From NCBI GenBank assembly GCA_041918675.1, contig JAYRVF010000014.1, forward strand, positions 372,001-436,000: 64,000 bases of DNA. The letters are read 5' to 3'. This document shows, piece after piece, positions 1 through 8,063 of this stretch. The stretch is from SCUB01 sp041918675 (lineage in GTDB: Bacteria > Pseudomonadota > Alphaproteobacteria > Rhizobiales > Xanthobacteraceae). The position numbers and the translations under genes were made by a program. The notes under the pieces are model-generated. The model saw nothing but the letters and a program-made list of their open reading frames with translations. It searched no databases and was not told the DNA's origin. The stretch's first letter is position 1. Each line of letters starts with the position of its first letter.

Positions 1-577
1 CGAGCACGTAGTACAAATAGGTGTTGGCGGTATCGACGATGATGGTGCCGGACGGCTCCTTGGTCGCGAACGGCACTTCCTGGCGCTTGAGATGCGGCGG
101 CAGTTCCTTGGGCGTGCCGACCTCGGGCCGGTCTTCCGGCGGCAGCAGCGACAGCGCTCCGGTCGTGTCGGCGGAGGGCGCGGCATTCGCCTGCGGACGG
201 CCACCGTTCCCGGGACCGATATCGCGCGGGGGCAGCGGCGGGCGCATCGGCGAATCGTCGGGATAGATGAAGCGAGGGCCGCGATCGCCGGGGGTGCGCT
301 CGACATAGTCCCGCTCGACGCGAGGCGGCGGAATGCCGGCCGGGCGCTCGAAGCGCGGGTCGTCGGGCATCACGCGCGGAGGCATCGCCCGCCCGGGCGG
401 TGGCAGCACGTCGTCGTCGAGCGCGTCGAAGTCCGGCCCGTCGTCGGGAAATGGCTGGCCTGGAAGCCGATAGTCCGGGGGATAGGCGGCCGGCGGCGGT
501 AGCGATTGGGCGATCGCCGGCCCGCCCGCGATCCCGCAGGCGAGGACGATCATCAAATGGAAGGTGCTGATTTTCAT
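1..577 (-). CDS. L,D-transpeptidase family protein, N-terminal part (cut by window edge)
   Basis: The reading frame opens at an ATG at 577 on the minus strand and runs off the left edge, leaving about 192 residues. It begins with a signal peptide (MKISTFHLMIVLACG..., AxA-type site ending AIAQ). A long Pro/Asp/Arg-rich segment follows. The last visible residues (VPFATKEPSGTIIVDTAN, then YLYYVL) match the first strand of the YkuD/L,D-transpeptidase domain, which cross-links peptidoglycan or anchors proteins in the periplasm. The catalytic SHGC-type motif would lie outside the window, so activity cannot be judged. The family assignment rests on the short N-terminal domain signature and the typical alphaproteobacterial layout of signal peptide, Pro-rich linker and YkuD domain. 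Confidence 0.82.
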   Translation of the reverse strand, partial: MKISTFHLMIVLACGIAGGPAIAQSLPPPAAYPPDYRLPGQPFPDDGPDFDALDDDVLPPPGRAMPPRVMPDDPRFERPAGIPPPRVERDYVERTPGDRGPRFIYPDDSPMRPPLPPRDIGPGNGGRPQANAAPSADTTGALSLLPPEDRPEVGTPKELPPHLKRQEVPFATKEPSGTIIVDTANTYLYYVL

Positions 578-1142
578 TGGCCCATTCTACCGGAAAGCCG
601 CGAGCGGATCGTTAACGTTCAGATCGTGCATCATCGCGGCACATTCAAGACTTTTTCGGGAAATCGAGCCCGATAACCGGCAGAAATGATCGTTTTTGCG
701 CCCCGTTCGGAGGGTTTCGGGGCCCGAAACGTTCCCGCCTGGGGACGCCGCCACGCGTCGCGGCGCGGGCGTCGTTCCCGGCGCGGGCAACATGAGGCGA
801 TCGGCGTGCCAGGGACCGCTCAGCGTCGCGATGATGGCGGTCGCGCCGAGAATCGTGGCGCGCCGGTCACGCGCGACGACCAAATCGCGGCGCCGCCGGA
901 TTCTTGCATCGCGTCGGCATGCCTGCGCTATCCTGTTCGGAAGTGATTCGTGCGCGGTTCGAGCGACTCGTTCGGCGAGTTTGACGCGCGGGATTGTTGC
1001 TTAAGCTGATATTGTGTGTGCTGGCGTTGTTTGTGTTGGCGTTGTGTGTGCTGGCGTTGCGTGACTTTCATCGCGACCACTCCTCGCGCCGGCCACCCGA
1101 GCCTTTCGGCGGGCGCCGCGTTCAACATTTGGACGACGAGCG
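578..1142. other. Intergenic region between two divergent genes
   Basis: This 565-base gap separates the divergent L,D-transpeptidase gene and the next plus-strand gene, so it must hold both promoters. Apart from the 15-base tandem repeat listed separately I see no gene. The short open frames on both strands lack a ribosome binding site and read as GC-rich noise. Confidence 0.5.
1013..1057 (+). repeat. Three tandem 15-bp repeats upstream of a gene
   Basis: Three consecutive 15-base units read TGTGTGTGCTGGCGT, TGTTTGTGTTGGCGT and TGTGTGTGCTGGCGT, then decay. Units 1 and 3 are identical and unit 2 differs at two positions. They lie 85 bases before the ATG at 1143, in the probable leader or promoter of that gene. 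A plus-strand frame across them would encode a hydrophobic LCVLALFVLAL-type stretch, but with no convincing start site. Confidence 0.8.
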
Positions 1143-1949
1143 ATGCTTCCCGGACTGCGGTTCTTTTCCGCCTTGATTGTTCTGGCGATCGCGATCGTGA
1201 CCTTCGCGCTCGGCGCGGCGGCATTGTTGCGTTCGACGCATGGCGAATTCGTCGGCGTGCAGACGTCGTGGACTGCGCGCGAGCCGGGATTGACGCAGCG
1301 TTGGGACGCGGTGCTGCCAACCATCGCCGTCCTCAGGGTGGAACCCGTCGCCCAAGCGCCGACGACCGCCGCCAGGCCGGGCGCGGATGCCGCCTCGCAA
1401 GACGCCGCCTCGCCGGATGACGCGTCACGCGAGGCCGCGTCCGACGCGGCAAGACTCGCGGACCCGCGAGTAGGCGCCCCCGCCTCGCCCGAGCCGAACA
1501 ACGCGGCGACGCAAGCGGCGACCGAGCCAGCCAAAATTGTCGCGGCCGCGCCGGACCGAACCGAACCGGCCGCGACCGCCATTCCAGCGGTGGTTTCGAC
1601 GGGAGCCGCCACTGTCGCGGCAGATCCGAAGCCGGCCGCCGCGTCCGCTCCGCCCGACCCACGCGAGGTTGCGGCGGCCGACGCGCCCTCGACACCGTCC
1701 GACCCGATGATCCCCGACCCACCGTTCGCGCTGAGCGAAATGGCAACGCCCTTCGAGGCGACCGGGAGCCTTCCGCCGGAAATGGGCAGGCTCCCCGAAG
1801 CCAAGAAGGAAGAGGTCGAAGCGGCGCCGCGATTCCGGCGCTCGCGGCTGAACGCGCGGCGTCACCTCGCCAATCGCAAGCGCGCGCAGGCGATCGCCCG
1901 GCAGGCCGAGAAGTCGGCGACGCCGCTATTCCCACTCTTCAATTTCTGA
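1143..1949 (+). CDS. Hypothetical membrane-anchored Ala/Pro-rich protein
   Basis: A 268-residue protein of unknown function. One N-terminal membrane segment (about residues 8-30, FSALIVLAIAIVTFALGAAAL) is followed by a short region with a few aromatic residues. Then comes a long low-complexity Ala/Pro/Asp-rich stretch (about 70-190) and a basic C-terminal tail (FRRSRLNARRHLANRKR). The layout suggests a type II or signal-anchor protein whose disordered segment spans the periplasm. Such proteins are common in Bradyrhizobiaceae and have no assigned role. Codon use (strong G/C at third positions) supports coding in this frame even though the sequence is biased. It stands alone on the plus strand. 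Confidence 0.65.
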   Translation: MLPGLRFFSALIVLAIAIVTFALGAAALLRSTHGEFVGVQTSWTAREPGLTQRWDAVLPTIAVLRVEPVAQAPTTAARPGADAASQDAASPDDASREAASDAARLADPRVGAPASPEPNNAATQAATEPAKIVAAAPDRTEPAATAIPAVVSTGAATVAADPKPAAASAPPDPREVAAADAPSTPSDPMIPDPPFALSEMATPFEATGSLPPEMGRLPEAKKEEVEAAPRFRRSRLNARRHLANRKRAQAIARQAEKSATPLFPLFNF

Positions 1950-2018
1950 TCATTCAGTTCCGCGTTCGGTTTTCCGCCGGCCGAACGCCGCGCCGCCCGG
2001 CGTTCACCGAGTTCCGCC

Positions 2019-2906
2019 TCACGCCGGACCGGTCGCGATCTCGGGGCCACCCGGCAATCCCCATTCGGCCCACGATCCGTCATAGACCGCGCCAAGGTCG
2101 ACGCCGAGCCGCGCGAGCGCGAGCGTAATCGTCGCCGCGCTGATCCCGGAACCGCATGTCGTCACGATCGGCCGGCCCAGGTCGACGCCGGCGTCGGCGA
2201 AAAGCCGGCGCAACTCCGACGCAGACTTGAACACGCCGGTGTCCGCGTCGGCGAAGATCGGATACGGCATGCAGCGGCTGCCGGGAATGCGGCCCGATCG
2301 CCGCCCCGGCCAGGGCTCGGGCGCGGCGCCCTCGAAACGCTCGCGGCTGCGCGCGTCGATCACCTGCTCGGCGCGCGTGTCGATATTGGCGACGAGATCG
2401 GCCATGCCGCGCACGCGCGCGGGATCGAAGCGCGCCCGATAGCGGCCCGCCGCGGCCGGCTCGTTCCGGCCCGACTCGACCGGGCGACCTTCGGCGAGCC
2501 ATTTCTTCATGCCGCCGTCGAGCACGAAAACGGCGCGATGACCGAAAGCGCGGAACGTCCACCAGACGCGCGGCGCGCCCATATAGCCGCCCGCATCGTA
2601 GACGACGACAACATCGTCATTGCCGATACCGAGCGCGGCGACGGCGCCGGCGAACTCATCCGCCGTCGGCAGCATATGCGGCAGCGGACTGGCGCGATCG
2701 GCGACCGCGTCGATGTCGAAGAACAGCGCGCCCGGCAGATGACGCGCCGAATAATCCTCGGCCACCGTTGGCGTCGCGCCCGGCAATTTGTAGCCGGCAT
2801 CGAGGAGATGAAGACGCGGCTCACCCGCGCGCGATCGTCCAGGGCGCGTTTGATCAAGCCGCGCGGCCAGCCATTCGCTCGTCACCAACGGATCGGTCTT
2901 CGTCAT
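2019..2906 (-). CDS. sseA: 3-mercaptopyruvate / thiosulfate sulfurtransferase
   Basis: A 295-residue two-domain rhodanese. The inactive N-terminal domain covers about residues 1-145 and the catalytic C-terminal domain about 160-290. The active-site loop CGSGISA begins with Cys251, the six-residue loop expected for 3-mercaptopyruvate sulfurtransferases (CG[S/T]GVTA type); classical thiosulfate rhodaneses use CRKGV. The enzyme moves sulfane sulfur from 3-mercaptopyruvate to thiol or cyanide acceptors in the cytoplasm. No signal peptide is present and the length matches SseA-like proteins. A single-domain rhodanese gene lies 39 bases upstream on the same strand, so the two are probably cotranscribed and may relay sulfur. 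Confidence 0.9.
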   Translation of the reverse strand: MTKTDPLVTSEWLAARLDQTRPGRSRAGEPRLHLLDAGYKLPGATPTVAEDYSARHLPGALFFDIDAVADRASPLPHMLPTADEFAGAVAALGIGNDDVVVVYDAGGYMGAPRVWWTFRAFGHRAVFVLDGGMKKWLAEGRPVESGRNEPAAAGRYRARFDPARVRGMADLVANIDTRAEQVIDARSRERFEGAAPEPWPGRRSGRIPGSRCMPYPIFADADTGVFKSASELRRLFADAGVDLGRPIVTTCGSGISAATITLALARLGVDLGAVYDGSWAEWGLPGGPEIATGPA

Positions 2907-2945
2907 CCGGCTTCACCCCGCTCCATCGCCGCGTTTCGCGCGCCG

Positions 2946-3392
2946 TCAGGCATGCTGGCCGCCGTCGCGCGGCGCGTGCGGCTCGACCTTCTCGATCGGA
3001 CCGCCGCCTTCGCGCCAGGCCTTGAAGCCGCCGCCCATATGCGCCACCGGCGCAAGCCCCATCTCCTTGGCTACCTTCGCGGCGAGCGCGGAGCGCCAGG
3101 CGCTGGCGCAATAGAACAGAAACAGCGCGTCGCGCTGAAAGACCGGCTTGGCGTAGGGACTTTCCGGGTCGATCCAGAATTCGAGCATGCCGCGCGGACA
3201 ATGGAATGCGCCCGGGATGCGTCCCTCGCGTTCAAGCTCGCGCCGGTCGCGCAAATCGACCAGCACGACGTCGTCGCGCCCGATATTGCCTTGCGGATAG
3301 CGCCGCAGCGCCTCGGCCGCCTCGATCGTCTCGATCACGCCATTGGCTTCGGCGAGCATCGCCTTGTAGCCGCGCCGGATGGTCAGGGGCAT
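2946..3392 (-). CDS. Single-domain rhodanese-like protein
   Basis: A 148-residue rhodanese-fold protein. The predicted persulfide cysteine is Cys95, in FYCASAWRSALAA. The CxxxxRS loop with a trailing helix is typical of single-domain sulfurtransferases. VVLVDLRDRRELEREGRIPGA near residues 42-61 is the usual CH2A strand-turn (D-x-R...E...G-x-I-x-G-A). The gene sits directly upstream of sseA in the same orientation. It may act as an independent sulfur carrier or detoxify thiosulfate or cyanide; the substrate cannot be told from sequence. Confidence 0.85.
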   Translation of the reverse strand: MPLTIRRGYKAMLAEANGVIETIEAAEALRRYPQGNIGRDDVVLVDLRDRRELEREGRIPGAFHCPRGMLEFWIDPESPYAKPVFQRDALFLFYCASAWRSALAAKVAKEMGLAPVAHMGGGFKAWREGGGPIEKVEPHAPRDGGQHA

Positions 3393-3468
3393 GATGTCCT
3401 TCCCGATGATGATGAATCGAACGTCGCGGCTAGTGGAGTGGATTTGACATTCGCTACCGGAATGCGCG

Positions 3469-4644
3469 CTAGCGCACCAGTTCCTTCATGGCGCCCTCGA
3501 GACCCTCGAGCGTCAGCGGGAACATGCGGTTGGTGAACAGGCGCCGCACCAGCATGACCGATTCGGTATAGCGCCAGTGATCTTCCCGTACCGGGTTGAG
3601 CCACACCGCGTGCGGATAGGTGCGCGTGACGCGTTCGAGCCACACGCTGCCCGGCTCCTCGTTCATGTGCTCGACCGAACCGCCCGGCATCAGGATTTCG
3701 TACGGCGACATCGAGGCGTCGCCGACGAAGATGACCTTGTAGTCGTGCGGGAAGGTATGCAGCACGTCCCAGGTCGGCGTGCGATCGGTGTAGCGGCGAT
3801 GGTTGTCCTTCCACACGCCCTCGTAGAGGCAATTGTGGAAATAGAAATATTCCATGTGCTTGAATTCGGATTTCGCCGCCGAGAACAGTTCCTCGACCTG
3901 CGCGATGTGCCAATCCATCGAGCCGCCGATGTCGAAGAACAACAGCACCTTGACCGCGTTGCGCCGCTCGGGGCGCATGTGCAGATCGAGGTAGCCGTGA
4001 TTGGCGGTCTCGCGGATGGTGGTGTCGAGATCGAGTTCGTCGGGCGCGCCGGTGCGCGCGAATTTGCGCAGGCGGCGCAGCGCGATCTTGATGTTGCGCG
4101 TGCCGAGCTCGACATTGCCGTCGAGGTCCTTGAACTCGCGCTTGTCCCACACCTTGACGGCCCGGTTGTTGCGGTTGCCGTCCTGGCCGATGCGGATGCC
4201 TTCCGGATTGTAGCCATAGGCGCCGAACGGCGAGGTGCCTCCCGTGCCGATCCATTTCGAGCCGCCCTGATGGCGGCCCTTCTGCTCCTTCAGCCGCTCG
4301 CGCAGCGTCTCCATCAGCTTGTCCCAGCCGAGCGCCTCGATCTGCTTCTTCTCCTCCTCGGTGAGGTATTTCTCGGCGAGCTTCTTGAGCCATTCGGCGG
4401 GAATGTCGGCCCGCTCGATCGCTTGCAACAGTCCCTCGATGCCCTTGAATGTCGCGCCGAACACCCGGTCGAACTTGTCCAGGTTGCGCTCGTCCTTCAC
4501 CAGCGCGGCGCGCGACAAATAGTAGAAGTCCTCGACGGAATAGCCGGCGAGGTCGGCGTCGAGCGCCTCCATCAAGGTGAGATATTCGCGCAGCGTGACC
4601 GGCACCTCGGCGTCGCGCAGCGCGGTGAAAAAGCGGAGAAACAT
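3469..4644 (-). CDS. VWA-domain (CoxE-like) protein, partner of MoxR ATPase
   Basis: A 391-residue cytoplasmic protein with an N-terminal helical region (residues about 1-125), a Gly-rich linker and a C-terminal von Willebrand A-like domain from about 230. Its metal site reads DIGGSMD (D238, G240, S242), so the first Ser of the usual DxSxS MIDAS is Gly. The family (CoxE/YehP-like) works with MoxR AAA+ ATPases to insert metals or remodel partner proteins. A MoxR gene lies 700 bases away in the opposite orientation at 5340, separated only by a small stress-protein gene. The ATG at 4644 sits at the natural start of the conserved MFLRFF segment. The client enzyme is not visible; no cox or mox structural genes are nearby. 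Confidence 0.88.
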   Translation of the reverse strand: MFLRFFTALRDAEVPVTLREYLTLMEALDADLAGYSVEDFYYLSRAALVKDERNLDKFDRVFGATFKGIEGLLQAIERADIPAEWLKKLAEKYLTEEEKKQIEALGWDKLMETLRERLKEQKGRHQGGSKWIGTGGTSPFGAYGYNPEGIRIGQDGNRNNRAVKVWDKREFKDLDGNVELGTRNIKIALRRLRKFARTGAPDELDLDTTIRETANHGYLDLHMRPERRNAVKVLLFFDIGGSMDWHIAQVEELFSAAKSEFKHMEYFYFHNCLYEGVWKDNHRRYTDRTPTWDVLHTFPHDYKVIFVGDASMSPYEILMPGGSVEHMNEEPGSVWLERVTRTYPHAVWLNPVREDHWRYTESVMLVRRLFTNRMFPLTLEGLEGAMKELVR

Positions 4645-4861
4645 CGGCTCATGTTTGGCAACCGCGCCGGCAAGGTCAAGAGGCGAATTGGGCCCGGCGA
4701 CGACCGAATTCCGGGGCGGGCATGGCGGAAAACCGGCCGCGCGGCGTGATTGCCGCCTGGATTTCGGTCGACTCTGGACGGCGGGGGTCTAGGATCAAGC
4801 GGTGTCATCGGCCGCGCGTGGGGCGACGGCCGTGTTTCACACCAACGCGCGAGGGTCGGTC

Positions 4862-5116
4862 ATGGGCATTGAATCAATTGTTGTTTGGATCATCGTCGGC
4901 GCCATCGCCGGCTGGATCGCTGGTCTCATCGTCAAGGGCGCCGGCTTCGGACTTATCGGCAATATCGTCGTCGGCATCATCGGCGCCTTCGTCGCCGGCT
5001 GGCTGCTGCCGCGGCTCGGCATCAGCATCGGCGGGGGGATCATCGCCGCGATCATCAATGCCGCGATCGGCGGCATCATCGTCCTCGTCATCCTGTCGCT
5101 CATCCGGCGGGGTTGA
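4862..5116 (+). CDS. GlsB/YeaQ/YmgE-family small membrane protein
   Basis: An 84-residue hydrophobic, glycine-rich protein with three membrane segments (about residues 5-24, 30-50 and 57-80). The text MGIESIVVWIIVGAIAGWIAG is characteristic of the GlsB/YeaQ transglycosylase-associated family, whose members are induced by general stress. The ATG at 4862 is chosen over an in-frame upstream start because GAGGGT lies just upstream and the family starts here. A strong intrinsic terminator follows 26 bases after the stop, so the gene is probably monocistronic. Confidence 0.9.
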   Translation: MGIESIVVWIIVGAIAGWIAGLIVKGAGFGLIGNIVVGIIGAFVAGWLLPRLGISIGGGIIAAIINAAIGGIIVLVILSLIRRG

Positions 5117-5142
5117 ACGCCGCGTAAAATCGACTGGAACGG

Positions 5143-5175
5143 GAACGGCCGCGCGAGCGGCCGTTCTTGTTTTTT
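5143..5175 (+). terminator. Rho-independent terminator after the GlsB-like gene
   Basis: A perfect 10-base-pair stem (GAACGGCCGC pairing with GCGGCCGTTC) closed by a GCGA tetraloop (GNRA type) is followed by TTGTTTTTT. This is the clearest intrinsic terminator in the window and ends the small gene at 4862-5116. Confidence 0.95.
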
Positions 5176-5339
5176 GGCGAGCGGGATTCTAGAGCATTCG
5201 CCAAGCGAAAGAATGTCGTCTCGCGGAACAGGGAAATGGCCCGGATTCAAGGTCTTGAGCACGTCCTCCAGGCGATAGCGGTTGCCACTTTCGCGGAATT
5301 TGCTCTAGGTTGACCGCCCCCACCGGCGAAGGATGCTCC

Positions 5340-6182
5340 ATGCGCTTTTCGGGTACCAAGGATTACGTCGCCACCGACGATCTCAAGATCGCGGTCAACG
5401 CCTCGATCGTTTTGGAACGTCCGCTGCTGGTCAAGGGCGAGCCGGGAACCGGCAAGACCGTGCTCGCCGAGGAGGTCGCCAAGGCGATCGGCGCGCCGCT
5501 TCTGACCTGGCACATCAAGTCGACCACCAAGGCGCAGCAAGGACTCTACGAATACGACGCCGTGTCGCGCCTGCGCGACAGCCAGCTCGGCGATCCGCGC
5601 GTCTCCGACATCGCCAACTACATCAAGCGCGGCAAGTTGTGGGACGCGTTCACCGCCGAGGCGCGCCCCGTCCTTCTGATCGACGAGATCGACAAGGCCG
5701 ACATCGAGTTCCCCAACGACCTGCTGCTCGAACTCGACCGCATGGAATTCCACGTCTACGAGACCGGCGAAACCATACGCGCGGCCAAGCGACCGATCGT
5801 CGTCATCACCTCGAACAACGAGAAGGAACTGCCGGACGCCTTCCTGCGGCGCTGTTTCTTCCACTACATCAAGTTCCCCGACGCCGAGACCATGCACCAG
5901 ATCATCGACGTGCATTTCCCGGACATCAAGAAGCGTCTGGTCGAGGAGGCGCTGCGCATCTTCTTCGAGGTCCGCGACGTGCCGGGCCTGAAGAAGAAGC
6001 CGTCGACATCGGAACTGCTCGACTGGCTCAAGCTTCTGCTCAACGAGGACATCTCGCCGGACATGCTGCGCGAGCGCGATCCCAAGAAGCTGATCCCGCC
6101 CCTGCACGGCGCGCTGCTCAAGAACGAGCAGGACGTGCATCTGTTCGAGCGGCTTGCCTTCCTCAACCGCCGCGGCAACTGA
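5340..6182 (+). CDS. MoxR-family AAA+ ATPase
   Basis: A 280-residue MoxR-type AAA+ ATPase. Walker A is GEPGTGKT (residues 33-40) and Walker B is LLIDEID (112-118). The sensor-1 strand contains TSNNEKELPDAF, and the DAFLRRCFFHYIKFP arginine-finger region follows. Members act as metal-insertion or assembly chaperones with VWA proteins; the CoxE-like gene at 3469-4644 is the obvious partner. The ATG at 5340 is chosen because GAAGGA precedes it and the protein then begins with the family-typical FxGTxxYVATxDL. An in-frame TTG at 5310 would add ten residues and is less likely. Confidence 0.92.
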   Translation: MRFSGTKDYVATDDLKIAVNASIVLERPLLVKGEPGTGKTVLAEEVAKAIGAPLLTWHIKSTTKAQQGLYEYDAVSRLRDSQLGDPRVSDIANYIKRGKLWDAFTAEARPVLLIDEIDKADIEFPNDLLLELDRMEFHVYETGETIRAAKRPIVVITSNNEKELPDAFLRRCFFHYIKFPDAETMHQIIDVHFPDIKKRLVEEALRIFFEVRDVPGLKKKPSTSELLDWLKLLLNEDISPDMLRERDPKKLIPPLHGALLKNEQDVHLFERLAFLNRRGN

Positions 6183-6215
6183 GCCGGCGGCGTCAGCGCC
6201 GCCCGCGTCGTTGCG

Positions 6216-6734
6216 TCAGCCTTTCAGGCGCTTGTTGCACTCGCTGTAGTAGCCGCCGCCCTTCTGGATCCAGTTCATGCCGCCATTGGCGTTCTTTTCC
6301 TTGTTGGCGTTGTACTGGTCGAGGCACGTATGCATGCGCCCCTTGCTCTCCTTTTCCTTGGCGTATTTCGCGGAGATCGCCTTCGGATAGGTCGCCTTGG
6401 AAGGATCGCCCTTCGGCGCGTCCTTGTCGGACTTTTCGGATTTCGCGCTCTTGTCCGACTTCTCGGATTTGGCGTCCTTGTCGGACGAGGGCTTCTCCTC
6501 CTTCGCCGACTTGGCCTTCTTGTCGGACTTCTCGGCCGCCGGCGCGGCCTCGGTGCCGCATTCGGCCTTGCGGAAGTCGTTCCAGCTCATGCCCTTGAGC
6601 GTGTCGGCCTTCTTGGCCGCGTTGTATTTCGCGCTGCACTCTTCCATCGTCAGAGCGCTCGCGCCGGTCGGCGCGACAAGCGCGGCGCCGGCAATGCCGG
6701 TGAACAGAGCGGCGGCAATCAACCCGCGATTCAT
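6216..6734 (-). CDS. Exported protein with duplicated cysteine motif and Lys/Ser/Asp-rich linker
   Basis: A 172-residue protein of unknown function with a clear signal peptide (MNRGLIAAALFTGIAGAALV...GASA). Two related blocks flank a low-complexity linker. Residues about 30-60 contain MEECSAKYNAAKKADTLKGM followed by SWNDF...EC. Residues about 134-168 contain CLDQYNANKEKNANGGMNWI followed by SEC. Each block has the pattern C-x3-YNA-x-K...GM-x-W...C, which suggests internal duplication of a small disulfide-bonded unit. The linker is built from SDK, KSEK and KSDK repeats and is highly charged. The protein is probably periplasmic. It converges with the MoxR gene, with 33 bases between stops; a 7-bp GC-rich inverted repeat (6186-6203) without a T-run lies in that gap. 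Confidence 0.72.
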   Translation of the reverse strand: MNRGLIAAALFTGIAGAALVAPTGASALTMEECSAKYNAAKKADTLKGMSWNDFRKAECGTEAAPAAEKSDKKAKSAKEEKPSSDKDAKSEKSDKSAKSEKSDKDAPKGDPSKATYPKAISAKYAKEKESKGRMHTCLDQYNANKEKNANGGMNWIQKGGGYYSECNKRLKG

Positions 6735-6858
6735 CTTGCGATCCCCTTTGATCCCATGCGCGGCGGACCGTCCCGCCGGTCAATCAGGACAAGCAGTCTA
6801 GCAGAAAGCCGCTCGAAGTCAGGATCGACCGAAGTCAGAATCTCGCGCCGCCCGCCCG

Positions 6859-7938
6859 TCAGCGCCGGTGGCGGACCCGCCTGCCCTTCCGGCTTTTCTT
6901 CGTCACCGGCGACGCGATGGCGCTCAGCGCCAGCGGCAAGGCCTGCTCGCCGTAATTCGTCTGGTTGACGACGAAGCACTGGTAATAAAGGTCGGCGGGA
7001 ATGGCCTTGCTGGTCGCGCATTGATGGAACGCCGCGAGCTGTTCCTCGGTACGGTAGGTCGTGTACGGCCCGATCAGATAGCGGCCCGAGCCGTCGAACG
7101 AGCCGCCGACGCGGTCGATCTTGCCGACAAGCGAGGGCTCGACGGCGAGAATCGCGTCGCGCAGCGCGTCGCCCTCGACGAAGCTGTCCGGGAGCTGGTC
7201 GAAGGGGCCATCGAGCTCGTTGTTGACGCGGGAATTGGCCTCGAACACGCCGATGAGGATTTTCCGATTCAGCCTCAGATCGAGATAGTAGGCGAAGCCC
7301 GTGCGCACGCCGATGAGGATGCGGTTGGTGTAGGACGCGGGGCGGAACTGGTCCGGCACCTTGACGGTCTCGTCGAGGATGTAGTGGAAGATCTTCAGCT
7401 TCGGATTGAACATCAGGAAGAAGCGGATGCCGGAATCGTCGAACACCGGCCCGAGATATTTCTCGTCCGGACCGACGGCGTGGGGCGGCGGCGTCACCGC
7501 GGCGAGATCGTTGAGCTCGAACACCACCGACTTTTCGAGATAGGTCACGCGGTAGACCAGGCGGTCGATCTTCTCGACCTTGACTCCGTCGGCCTCGGTG
7601 AAGACGTTGTAGGTCAGCGGCGCGTCCGCCTTCCATTCCTGCAGATCCTCGAAATAGGCGAAATGCAGCTTGCCGCTGTCGCGGTCCATCATGTCGAGGC
7701 GGATGTTGCCGGCGTAGCGGACGCCCTGATTGTAGAACTTGAAGTAGTAATAGCTTTCGGTCGGATAGACCTTCACGCGGTCCGGCAGGCTGCCGAGCAC
7801 GAATTCGAACATCGCCTTCGGATTGGCGAGCGGCAGCGCGGTCTCGTTGGTGATGTCCTCGATGAGTTGCTGCCCGGTATAGAGCCGCGGCTTGGTCGGC
7901 TCGGCCGCCCGCGCCGGAGACATCGATGGCATCGGCAC
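6859..7938 (-). CDS. Conserved hypothetical exported protein; signal peptide interrupted by a stop codon
   Basis: A protein of about 359 residues with no recognised domain, containing many Tyr/Phe/Asp residues and a basic C-terminus (KKSRKGRRVRHRR). The open frame can start at GTG 7938 or at one of the ATGs within the next 20 bases, giving an N-terminus PMPSMSPARAAEPTK. This looks like the end of a signal peptide with an AxA cleavage site. The missing hydrophobic part is encoded in the same frame just upstream but is separated by TAG at 7939-7941. Either the export signal is broken by a nonsense mutation (or sequencing error), or translation reinitiates. The gene follows the 911-residue repeat protein on the same strand. 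Confidence 0.6.
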   Translation of the reverse strand: MPMPSMSPARAAEPTKPRLYTGQQLIEDITNETALPLANPKAMFEFVLGSLPDRVKVYPTESYYYFKFYNQGVRYAGNIRLDMMDRDSGKLHFAYFEDLQEWKADAPLTYNVFTEADGVKVEKIDRLVYRVTYLEKSVVFELNDLAAVTPPPHAVGPDEKYLGPVFDDSGIRFFLMFNPKLKIFHYILDETVKVPDQFRPASYTNRILIGVRTGFAYYLDLRLNRKILIGVFEANSRVNNELDGPFDQLPDSFVEGDALRDAILAVEPSLVGKIDRVGGSFDGSGRYLIGPYTTYRTEEQLAAFHQCATSKAIPADLYYQCFVVNQTNYGEQALPLALSAIASPVTKKSRKGRRVRHRR

Positions 7939-8016
7939 CTATGCCATCGACAGCAGCAGGAGCAAGACGCCGGCCGCCACGCGCGGAAGGACGAAGCCGC
8001 GCGCCGAAGCATTCAC
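7939..8016 (-). other. Signal-peptide-coding remnant with in-frame TAG
   Basis: Read in the frame of the downstream gene, GTG at 8016 starts VNASARGFVLPRVAAGV followed by LLLLLSMA and then TAG (7939-7941). This has the basic n-region and leucine-rich h-region of a signal peptide, completed after the stop by SPARAAEP. It shows that the stop codon cuts an originally longer exported protein. Confidence 0.7.
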
Positions 8017-8063
8017 GGCTTTCGCGGCAACGTCAGCCTCAGGCAAACCCGTGATCCGCACCA

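Noticed and set aside
994..1176. A possible 60-residue hydrophobic protein across the 15-base repeats
   Set aside because: It would need a TTG start without a ribosome binding site, and its hydrophobicity arises from the repeats.
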